From Victivallales bacterium (GTDB taxonomy: Bacteria > Verrucomicrobiota > Lentisphaeria > Oligosphaerales > Oligosphaeraceae), in contig JAFZZD010000829.1 in assembly GCA_017615955.1 (NCBI GenBank), positions 1-5,112 on the forward strand: DNA of 5,112 nt. The letters are read 5' to 3'. Below the pieces are notes generated by a model, which ran no database searches, was not told the origin of the DNA, and was given only the letters and a program-made list of their open reading frames with translations. The translations under genes and the position numbers were made by a program. Shown piece after piece: positions 1-5,112 of the stretch. Numbering within the stretch: position 1 is the stretch's first letter; each line of letters opens with the position of its first letter.

Positions 1-1019
1 CTGGTTGCGGCTGGGATTGTGGTAATGCTCTGCTGCTGTCCTCCAGCAATGTAGTGGTTGCCGCTCCAGCTCAGTTCCTCGATGTTCTTCCTTGCGTTAT
101 CCCCAGACCCGCCGCCGACTATTCTTGCGCCTGATTTAGTAGTGTTGTATTTGCCATGGACAAGCTGAGTGTTCTCGTGGACATATATGTTGTCGCCTAT
201 TCCGGCGCCGCCGCGCCCAGGATGCGCTGTCTGCCCTTTCTGCACATTATAGCCGATGCCCAAACATCCATAGGTCCCGCTGATGCTCACTCCATAGCCG
301 CCACGAATGTTGCCCGTCTGGTACAGGTAAAGGCTAGAGCTTGTCCCCTTCAAGGTAATGCTGTTGTTGTTGCCGCTGACTGTAAGGCTTCCAGTCAGCG
401 TGCCGCCAGTCAAGGGAAGATAGTCCATCGCTGGCAATTCAGCCGCAGGCACCTTGCCCGAGCTATCCAGCGTAGCCACGCCGTTAGCAATGCCTTTTTC
501 GGCGTTTGCCACGAATGCCGCATCGACTTCATCTTTTGTGTAGTAAATGTCTGCCGGTTCAATTGGGACAACAGTATCACTTAACAGCGCGACTACAGGC
601 AAAGCCGCCATCGGTACAAGCGCCAGCGTGATCTGCGGGTATCCCTCCTGCTGTTCGCCTTCCTTGAAAAGGTATATTCCAAAGTATATGGCAATGGGGA
701 CCCGCGCCCCGTTCACTGCGCCGTAAAATCTTTCGGTGTTCGTTGGCAGCGCCATCGCCACAGTCTGCGCCGCCGCATCTTCAGCCGTGACAGTGTGCGC
801 CGCCTTGCCCATCGGGGATGTCCCCGCCGCGCCGAAAAGCATGTCTGAATCAAAAGCACACATCACGGTATCCCCGCTGGCCAGGATTCCCTCGGTAAAG
901 TGCAAGGTCACATCGCACCTGTCCCCGTATGCTATGCGCAGTCCGGCATCTGCCGCAGTGTGCTGTCGCTGGGCGTCAACGTATGCCACGCCAGCCGCTA
1001 TGTATAGATCTTGAATCAT
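1..1019 (-). CDS. Phage tail fibre-like protein, N-terminal 339 codons (3' end outside window)
   Basis: This frame runs open from an ATG at 1019 to the left edge of the window, so the C-terminus is missing. Residues 1-150 are an Ala-rich region with no motif I recognise and probably form the attachment part. Residues 158-172 (YYTKDEVDAAFV and following) begin a neck. Residues 180-196 carry the GVATLDSSGKVPAAELP signature, and residues 200-212 carry YLPLTGGTLTGSL; both are typical of tail fibre and tail collar proteins. Residues 220-280 are Gly-, Ser- and Asn-rich, as in beta-helical shafts. Residues 288-326 (HGKYN, then IVGGGSGDNARKN, then LSWSGN) resemble a module found near the C-terminus of many tail proteins, often just before or within a self-cleaving chaperone domain. 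The start overlaps the upstream stop as ATGA, and an AGGAG lies 10 nt before it. The role in host recognition is inferred from these family motifs. The tail fibre call is quite secure; receptor and fold are unknown. Confidence 0.85.
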   Translation of the reverse strand, partial: MIQDLYIAAGVAYVDAQRQHTAADAGLRIAYGDRCDVTLHFTEGILASGDTVMCAFDSDMLFGAAGTSPMGKAAHTVTAEDAAAQTVAMALPTNTERFYGAVNGARVPIAIYFGIYLFKEGEQQEGYPQITLALVPMAALPVVALLSDTVVPIEPADIYYTKDEVDAAFVANAEKGIANGVATLDSSGKVPAAELPAMDYLPLTGGTLTGSLTVSGNNNSITLKGTSSSLYLYQTGNIRGGYGVSISGTYGCLGIGYNVQKGQTAHPGRGGAGIGDNIYVHENTQLVHGKYNTTKSGARIVGGGSGDNARKNIEELSWSGNHYIAGGQQQSITTIPAAT

Positions 1020-1909
1020 TGCTTGCTCTCTCCTATGACATTATATACAGCCCTGACGATCGCCTCGGGCCTTGTCTCCGCCTGGCATTGGCAGAATTCC
1101 CGCCCGTCCCTTGCGACACGATGGGCACATGTGCGCCCACCCGTAAGCCCCAGCGAAACGCAACCATTGACCACGCCCCAGCCACAGCACTTGCAGACGT
1201 GGCTTACATGCAGCGTCCCTGGATAATCGGTCAGTGCATCTGCTTCCCTGCTGGCGTTGACCACGACTTGCGGCTTTTGGAATGCGGCGGCAATGTTGGT
1301 TATGCTTGAAGGCGGTGAAATGACGGCTCTGCATGACGAGGCAAGCGCTATCAGTTGCCGTGTGCTGGTTTTGCCGCGCAGATCCTCCACGCCTCGCAGA
1401 TCAGGCGAAATGTCTTTTGGGCAATTGCCGCCAATCTGGATTATCCGCAGTCCCTTCAGCCTGTCAACGACCTTTTGCCAGTGCGGGTATCCCTTGCTGA
1501 TTGTACAGGTCTGGCAATTGGCGTTCAGCAGTATGGCGTCCTCGAACTGCCGCGCCCATGCCGCTTCCTCATCGCTGACATATAGTACGGGCGTTCTTGT
1601 CACGATGGGCGCGGGATCCAGGTTAAGCAGTCTGCAAAGCGTCTGCGTGAATCCCTCCACGCAATTTCCATTGGCCCCCGTGCGTTCATCGCTTACTGGT
1701 CCATAATCGAGCCGCCCCTCTATTTCCCGCAGGAAAAAGCCGCCCCTGTCAATGTCCAGCGCATCTGGGTTTCCGTTCCAGACTTCAGCATATTGCAGCG
1801 GCTTCACGAATGGGATCTCTGGATGTGCCGCCCTGACATTGCGGACTGCGCCAGTGCATATGACTGCATCGCCCAGGTGTGAATGTGTGTGGAATCTTCT
1901 CGCTATCAT
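1016..1909 (-). CDS. Glycosyltransferase family 9-like (GT-B) protein with Cys-rich C-terminus
   Basis: A 297-aa protein with the architecture of ADP-heptose:LPS heptosyltransferase-like (GT9) enzymes, somewhat shorter than the usual length of about 340. Residues 11-30 (HLGDAVICTGAVRNVRAAHP) match the N-terminal GD-aligned loop and helix of that family. Residues 178-213 (LRGKTSTRQLIALASSC, then ITNIAAAFQKPQVVV) match the nucleotide-sugar side of the second Rossmann domain. The usual DSGxxH signature appears here as PSSxxN (residues 200-205), so donor binding or catalysis may be altered. The C-terminal 65 residues hold H234, H237, C239, C241, C242, C250, C261, C273 and C275, which suggests a metal-binding or disulfide-rich tail. 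The protein ends in a helix (PEAIVRAVYNVI) like those ending GT9 proteins. GAGGT lies 6 nt before the ATG, and the start overlaps the previous stop as ATGA. The sugar and acceptor are unknown. The fold call is fairly sure, but activity is less certain. Confidence 0.7.
   Translation of the reverse strand: MIARRFHTHSHLGDAVICTGAVRNVRAAHPEIPFVKPLQYAEVWNGNPDALDIDRGGFFLREIEGRLDYGPVSDERTGANGNCVEGFTQTLCRLLNLDPAPIVTRTPVLYVSDEEAAWARQFEDAILLNANCQTCTISKGYPHWQKVVDRLKGLRIIQIGGNCPKDISPDLRGVEDLRGKTSTRQLIALASSCRAVISPPSSITNIAAAFQKPQVVVNASREADALTDYPGTLHVSHVCKCCGWGVVNGCVSLGLTGGRTCAHRVARDGREFCQCQAETRPEAIVRAVYNVIGESKQ
1030..1034 (-). promoter_or_regulatory. Shine-Dalgarno for the tail fibre gene
   Basis: AGGAG, extended by a GA-rich run (AGGAGAGAG), lies 10 nt before the ATG at 1019, inside the end of the GT9-like gene. 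It supports that start and indicates independent ribosome loading in addition to ATGA coupling. Confidence 0.65.
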
Positions 1910-2664
1910 GCCGTGACCTCATATTTACAGGGTTCAGGGAAAAGCCTTTGCAGCCGTTCCAGCCCGCCGCCGACAACAAATCCATCGTTATATCCCAGCA
2001 GCGGCCTTGCGCATAAGTCCGCATCGCTCATCGCCTGAAGCGTCTCGGCGCATTCCCCATTGAAACCTGTCTTGAAACTTGCCTGGGGCAGTGACGCTGG
2101 CACGCCTTCCAGCACACGCCATACCGTGTAGATGCATAGTCCAGGTCTGGTGACAAATTCTGCCTCGGCCCTGTCCATCCCGGCAAGGATCCTGCCCCCG
2201 TCGAAAAGCTGGGGCGCATGACAATCGTAATTGCACTCCAGACGGAATCCCTGGCGCTCGGCCCATTCAAGCGTGTTGCGCATCCGTTCCCGCCATGCAG
2301 TGTGCGGCTTCAGCACAAAATGTTCCCTCCCCCGTGGATTATGCAGCACGGGTATCTGGTCTGCCTGGATGTCCTGCATGAAACAATTGTCATCGGCGCA
2401 GAAAATGAATTTGCCCGCATCCAGCGCCCGTATCGCCGCCAGCGTCTTCCTCCACAGGTTCGCGTCCTTGTTGTCATGGTATAGGTCGGGCACGTTAAGC
2501 ACCTTGACTGCATTCCTGTTGATGAATCCTGGACAGTATTGGGTCACGAGGCACACCTCGCCAGCGCCCTTCAAGTGTCTGTCAATGGATCTCAGCAAGA
2601 AACGTAGCTCCCAGTTGCCCTTGAAACTGCCTGCTCCCAGCGGAATTATTATAGGGATTGCCAT
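1906..2664 (-). CDS. Stand-alone glycosyl/phospho-sugar transferase-like protein (Stealth CR2-like), paralog of upstream gene
   Basis: A 252-aa single-domain protein that aligns over almost its whole length with residues 121-363 of the gene upstream. Blocks in order: IIIPLGAGS at residues 5-13; ELRFLLRSIDRHLK at 19-32; NVPD at 57-60 and DNKDANL at 64-70; FIFCADDNCFMQDI at 86-99; RMRNTLEWAE at 127-136; YDCHAPQLFDG at 146-156; PGLCIYTVWRVLEG at 174-187; LGYND at 223-227. The LRSIxRH helix followed by an Asp-Asp pair at the end of a hydrophobic strand, and later a His-Ala-Pro block, resemble the conserved regions of Stealth-type sugar-phosphate transferases and GT-A enzymes. D91 and D92 would be the candidate metal or donor ligands. 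It lacks the N-terminal Cys/helical domain of its paralog. The ATG overlaps the upstream stop as TAATG, with AAGGA 6 nt before it. Function is inferred from motifs; donor and acceptor are unknown. Confidence 0.65.
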   Translation of the reverse strand: MAIPIIIPLGAGSFKGNWELRFLLRSIDRHLKGAGEVCLVTQYCPGFINRNAVKVLNVPDLYHDNKDANLWRKTLAAIRALDAGKFIFCADDNCFMQDIQADQIPVLHNPRGREHFVLKPHTAWRERMRNTLEWAERQGFRLECNYDCHAPQLFDGGRILAGMDRAEAEFVTRPGLCIYTVWRVLEGVPASLPQASFKTGFNGECAETLQAMSDADLCARPLLGYNDGFVVGGGLERLQRLFPEPCKYEVTA

Positions 2665-3839
2665 TAGTTTTCCTTATTTGCTATGCTGTTTTCTTTGTAA
2701 TTATCGTATTCGCTAGATTTTCCACCACTGGTGGAAAATTCGTTTGCCCTCTCAAATGGGCTGGGGTCGGGGAATATCTGGAAAAGCAGATCAAGCAGTC
2801 CCCCTTCGGCGGCGCTATCGTTGTACCCCAGAAACAATCTGGATTCAAGCGTCGCCCTTGTCATGCCAGCCCCTGGCGCACTCTCAAGCGTCAACTTAAA
2901 AGCATCTTGCTTATGCGCTGGCTCCAGCGTCCCTGTCAGCACGCGCCATGCCGTATAGATGCACAGTCCAGGGCTTGCCGAGTAGTCCACGGCGGGGAGC
3001 CGCTCGGCAAGCTGTCTGCCGTCAAAAAGCTGGGGGGCGTGACAGTCATAATGGAATTTCAGACTGGCGCCCTGTGTCTCGGCCCATTCAAAAGTATTGT
3101 GCATCCGCGTTTTCCATCTGTTCAGCCCTTCGCCATAGAAGCTGGCCCGTGCCTTGCCGTTTCTCAATATGGGAATCGCGCCAGCCGCAATGTCCTGCAT
3201 GAAACAATTATCATCGGCGCAGAAAACAAAGTCGCTGACATCATGTTCGGCTATGACTGTCAGTATCTTGTCATGCAGATTCGCGTCCTTGTTGTCCGTG
3301 TGGCTGTCTGGGACATTCACGACCGTCACGGCGTCAGTGTCCAGCCACTCCGGCGGGCTGTCCGTGGCAATGAAAATGCGTCCGTAGTTCTTCAAGTGCC
3401 TGTCAATGGACCGCAAAAGGAGGCATAGCTCGGCGTTGCCCACGCGGCTTCCACTGCCCAGCGGGATTATGACATCAGGCCTGCTGCGCATCAGCTCCAG
3501 CCTTGCCGCCGCCTCAGGGTTCTCCTGGTAGAACAATTCAAGCGCCCTGCGCCGCAGCGCGTCCAGCCTTGCCGCCATGTCTGGCGCGTCCGTGTTGGAT
3601 TCTAGCTGCATCGCCATATCTCTGCATTCAATGGCGATTTCACGGCGTATGCTCTTCAAATGGTCAGCGGCCTTGCGTAGCTGATCAGATGTATAATCCC
3701 GGTTGTCGTCCTCGTAGGTGAATTCATTGTATGCGCCCCAGGCGTTCTTTATATGCTTCCTGGCGCAGGCAATGCACTGGTCGTATGGGCTGGCGACCTT
3801 AACCTGAAGGCCCCTGGATGTATGACAGTTGCAGGGCAT
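2664..3839 (-). CDS. Two-domain protein: Cys-containing helical domain fused to glycosyl/phospho-sugar transferase-like domain
   Basis: A 391-aa fusion. Residues 1-118 are a small charged, mostly helical domain with C3, C5, C22, C25 and H29 (the CIACARKH block). It is followed by an NR-containing turn near residue 46 and two Arg/Lys-rich helices (about 53-80 and 86-117); the Cys/His set may bind a metal. Residues 121-363 are the transferase-like domain shared with the next gene: DVIIPLGSGS at 122-131, LLRSIDRHLK at 141-150, DNKDANL at 182-188, FVFCADDNCFMQDI at 204-217, NTFEWAE at 248-254, YDCHAPQLFDG at 264-274, and GLCIYTAWRVLTG at 291-303. The Asp pair D209/D210 is the likely donor or metal site. 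The last 25 or so residues form a polar, AT-rich-coded tail absent from the paralog. The start at 3839 is supported by GAGGA 5 nt upstream and lies 9 nt after the previous stop. The N-domain may recruit an acceptor or form a scaffold; that is inference. Confidence 0.7.
   Translation of the reverse strand: MPCNCHTSRGLQVKVASPYDQCIACARKHIKNAWGAYNEFTYEDDNRDYTSDQLRKAADHLKSIRREIAIECRDMAMQLESNTDAPDMAARLDALRRRALELFYQENPEAAARLELMRSRPDVIIPLGSGSRVGNAELCLLLRSIDRHLKNYGRIFIATDSPPEWLDTDAVTVVNVPDSHTDNKDANLHDKILTVIAEHDVSDFVFCADDNCFMQDIAAGAIPILRNGKARASFYGEGLNRWKTRMHNTFEWAETQGASLKFHYDCHAPQLFDGRQLAERLPAVDYSASPGLCIYTAWRVLTGTLEPAHKQDAFKLTLESAPGAGMTRATLESRLFLGYNDSAAEGGLLDLLFQIFPDPSPFERANEFSTSGGKSSEYDNYKENSIANKEN
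2717..2739. repeat. Perfect 23-bp palindrome (11-bp arms, 1-nt centre)
   Basis: The left arm ATTTTCCACCA at 2717-2727 is the exact reverse complement of the right arm TGGTGGAAAAT at 2729-2739, with C2728 between them. In minus-strand RNA it could form a 10-bp stem with a 3-nt loop. It lies inside the AT-rich 3' end of the fusion gene (codons for FSTSGGKS), about 40 nt before the Shine-Dalgarno of the next gene. No U-run follows on either strand, so it is not a typical terminator. A protein-binding dyad or an mRNA hairpin is possible. Confidence 0.85.
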
Positions 3840-3844
3840 GGCTA

Positions 3845-3849
3845 TCCTC
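3845..3849 (-). promoter_or_regulatory. Shine-Dalgarno for the fusion gene
   Basis: GAGGA lies 5 nt before the ATG at 3839 and touches the stop codon of the upstream gene. This is the only junction in the window where genes do not overlap, and the site fixes the start of the two-domain protein. Confidence 0.75.
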
Positions 3850-4484
3850 TATTCAAATTCGTCCTCTTCGGCTGGCAATGCTGGCGGGGGCTGGTATATG
3901 GCGCAGTCGGCGGGATGGTCGGCGCACCATGTGGCGAAGCATCTGGCATCAATGGATTTTACAGACAATGTGTACTCAAAGAAAAAGTAGTGGTAATGCA
4001 TCCCGTCCATTTCTGGCATATACACGAGATAGAATTCAATGAAATGCACTCCAGACAATTCGCCCAGATTGTACTCCCCCCACTTGCCATTGTTTGTGTC
4101 CAGCACATGCCACAGCTGATCGTCAAGGAAGACATATACTCTGTACTTGTCGTCATCATACCGTAGATGGAATTGAAGCAGTATGGTCTGGCTGTCCTCG
4201 AAGGAAAATGGCCAGTCCCCCATCAGTGTACACCACTTGTATTCCTGCGTGTGCGGTATTGGATCAGTCGGTGGATCTTTGACATAATAAGGGTGATCAG
4301 TGTTCCAGCTGTCATTATAAATCCAGGTCATGGGACTTGCCCCCGAACAGTCATAGCTGCTGGAGCTGGAGCTGCTGGAGCTGGAGCTGCTGGAGCTGGA
4401 ATCGTCGCATGGGCAGTTGTCGCAGTTCAGCGGCCTTCCCGCCGCCCATAACTTGAAGCCGTTTTTACGCCAGATGAATCCCAT
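3849..4484 (-). CDS. Hypothetical virion-associated protein with CxxCxC cluster and 15-Ser linker
   Basis: I do not recognise a family for this 211-aa protein. Residues 1-20 are a basic, aromatic leader (MGFIWRKNGFKLWAAGRPLN). Next come C21, C24 and C26 with two Asp, then exactly 15 consecutive serines (29-43), then YDC with C46. The body (about 50-195) is very rich in Trp, Tyr, Phe, Asp and His, with alternating hydrophobic patterns that suggest a beta-sandwich, for example around 100-130 and 146-176. C182, C187 and C194 lie near the end, and the protein finishes with a Pro-rich then acidic tail. The frame stays open upstream to an ATG at 4859. I chose the ATG at 4484 because it overlaps the stop of the 206-aa gene as TAATG, has GGAG 8 nt upstream, and avoids a 376-nt overlap with that gene. 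Its place between structural genes suggests a tail or decoration protein, possibly carbohydrate-binding, and the serine run is a plausible flexible linker or O-glycan acceptor; all of this is inference. Confidence 0.7.
   Translation of the reverse strand: MGFIWRKNGFKLWAAGRPLNCDNCPCDDSSSSSSSSSSSSSSSYDCSGASPMTWIYNDSWNTDHPYYVKDPPTDPIPHTQEYKWCTLMGDWPFSFEDSQTILLQFHLRYDDDKYRVYVFLDDQLWHVLDTNNGKWGEYNLGELSGVHFIEFYLVYMPEMDGMHYHYFFFEYTLSVKSIDARCFATWCADHPADCAIYQPPPALPAEEDEFE
4356..4400 (-). repeat. Three perfect 15-bp tandem repeats encoding 15 serines
   Basis: The coding strand carries TCCAGCTCCAGCAGC three times without a mismatch, at 4400-4386, 4385-4371 and 4370-4356. Each copy encodes five serines using a mix of TCC and AGC codons. 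Because the period is 15 bp and not 3, this looks like unit duplication, by slippage or unequal exchange, of a mixed-codon serine block. Any gain or loss of a unit stays in frame and changes linker length by five residues. Confidence 0.95.
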
Positions 4485-5104
4485 TATTCGCACTCCGCGT
4501 AGGTTGTCCAGACAAGGCCTCCGCCGCTGGAATGGTCCAGGGACTGCGCCGCGCCGCTGTTGTAGTTGGAGATCCAGAAATATGGCGTGTTCACAAAAAC
4601 AAAGTCGCCCATATGGCTGTACTGGATTTGCCATTCGCCGCCCGTCTGGGTAGTCGTGCATATAGGCAATGTCACGCGGTCGGGGTCGCCGCCGCTGGCG
4701 GGTTGCAACGTGCGTGTGACCGCTGCGCCATATACAAGTTCGCCGACACTTCCTGTTAGCCTGGCATACAGCATATATCCAGCGGCACACGTCACGGGGC
4801 TTGCCAGCGCGGGGACCGCTATGCACCTGTCGGCGAAATAGACGTTGCCAGCCGTGCATGAAAGCGCCCCCTCGGTGACTGTGACACGGAATCCCCTGTT
4901 AAGGCTTTCATTTGCCGTCAATGCAAGCAGCGCCTCAATGTTCAAGTCGATGTTAAGCGACCCGTTCTCGTTGGGGTTCAGATCTATGTAATCGCCGGAG
5001 GACGTGCGGATCCCGTTGATAAAGTCAACAATCGGGTTTATCGTGGCCGCGCCTGCGATCTGGTTGTCCTTCAGCTGCGTTATGTTGCTTTTGCCCAGAT
5101 ACAT
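4484..5104 (-). CDS. Probable phage tail/virion structural protein
   Basis: A 206-aa protein that reads like a minor virion protein. Residues 1-35 are an N-terminal segment (SNITQLKDNQIAGAATINP, then VDFINGIR). Residues 37-55 are polar and Asn-rich (SGDYIDLNPNENGSLNIDLN). Residues 70-205 are beta-rich, and include YMLYARLTGSVGELVYGAA at about 110-128 and a DPDRVTLPI segment followed by EWQIQYSHMGDFVF. The pattern of a value-carrying strand, then D-x-V-x-x-P-I, then a Q/G-containing strand, is common in phage tail and baseplate accessory proteins, but I cannot name a family. No Lys-rich, catalytic or transmembrane feature is seen. Its stop overlaps the next ATG (TAATG), so the two are translationally coupled. 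Only 8 nt lie upstream of the ATG and show no Shine-Dalgarno sequence; the frame is open to the window edge, so the true start could lie further upstream. Confidence 0.65.
   Translation of the reverse strand: MYLGKSNITQLKDNQIAGAATINPIVDFINGIRTSSGDYIDLNPNENGSLNIDLNIEALLALTANESLNRGFRVTVTEGALSCTAGNVYFADRCIAVPALASPVTCAAGYMLYARLTGSVGELVYGAAVTRTLQPASGGDPDRVTLPICTTTQTGGEWQIQYSHMGDFVFVNTPYFWISNYNSGAAQSLDHSSGGGLVWTTYAECE
4493..4496 (-). promoter_or_regulatory. Shine-Dalgarno deciding the start of the poly-Ser gene
   Basis: GGAG lies 8 nt before the ATG at 4484, within the last codons of the upstream gene. Together with the TAATG overlap it favours this start over the in-frame ATG at 4859, which would overlap the 206-aa gene extensively. 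Confidence 0.6.
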
Positions 5105-5112
5105 TGCGGCCC

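Noticed and set aside
156..584. 142-codon plus-strand open frame opposite the tail fibre gene
   Set aside because: The minus-strand frame contains clear tail fibre motifs, while the plus-strand product has no domain-like pattern and no convincing ribosome binding site.
1257..1706. 149-codon plus-strand open frame opposite the GT9-like gene
   Set aside because: It is antisense to conserved GT9 blocks, and its Ser/Arg/Leu-rich composition is that of a shadow frame.
2231..2716. 161-codon plus-strand open frame opposite the 252-aa gene
   Set aside because: It is antisense to the conserved transferase-like gene and has no recognisable features.
2717..2739. Rho-independent terminator at the palindrome
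   Set aside because: No T-run follows the stem on either strand, and it lies within a coding region of a coupled operon.
2658..3428. 256-codon open frame on the plus strand opposite the fusion gene
   Set aside because: It lies antisense to a gene with strong family motifs, crosses the paralog boundary, shows no recognisable domain, and is expected from GC-biased codons on the opposite strand.
4485..4859. N-terminal extension of the poly-Ser gene to an upstream ATG at 4859
   Set aside because: It would overlap the 206-aa gene out of frame. The translated extension is Arg-rich and patternless, as out-of-frame reading usually is, and the ATG at 4484 has TAATG coupling and a Shine-Dalgarno site.

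Overview
The window looks like part of the tail module of a tailed double-stranded DNA phage, or of a prophage. All the credible genes lie on the minus strand and read from the right edge of the window to the left. The gene starts follow Shine-Dalgarno sequences (one is beyond view) and the code is standard bacterial. The DNA is moderately GC-rich. The host cannot be identified from this sequence. The cysteine-flanked poly-serine linker next to glycosyltransferase-like genes is loosely reminiscent of phages of gut anaerobes, but that is only an impression.

The layout, in order of transcription, is as follows. (1) 5104-4484 is a 206-aa probable virion protein. (2) 4484-3849 is a 211-aa protein with an N-terminal CxxCxC cluster, a run of 15 serines, and an aromatic, probably beta-rich body. 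(3) 3839-2664 is a 391-aa fusion of a small Cys-containing helical domain to a glycosyl/phospho-sugar transferase-like domain. (4) 2664-1906 is a 252-aa stand-alone paralog of that transferase-like domain. (5) 1909-1016 is a 297-aa GT-B protein resembling glycosyltransferase family 9, with a cysteine-rich C-terminus. (6) 1019 to the left edge is the first 339 codons of a tail-fibre-like protein.

The junctions are extremely tight: TAATG, a 9-nt gap with a Shine-Dalgarno site, TAATG, ATGA and ATGA. This indicates one translationally coupled operon. No promoter, terminator, tRNA, rRNA, CRISPR array or insertion sequence is visible. There is no gene-free stretch of any size: apart from the 9-nt gap and 8 nt at the right edge, the whole window is coding.

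The most interesting point is a three-gene sugar-transfer cassette (two tandem paralogs plus a family 9-like enzyme) lying inside the tail structural operon. It sits between a poly-serine virion-like protein and a tail fibre. A reasonable but unproven hypothesis is that these enzymes glycosylate virion proteins, possibly the serine tract or the fibre, or alter the host surface glycan. Two small sequence features stand out: a perfect 11+1+11 bp palindrome in the AT-rich tail of the fusion gene, and three perfect 15-bp repeats that encode the serine run.
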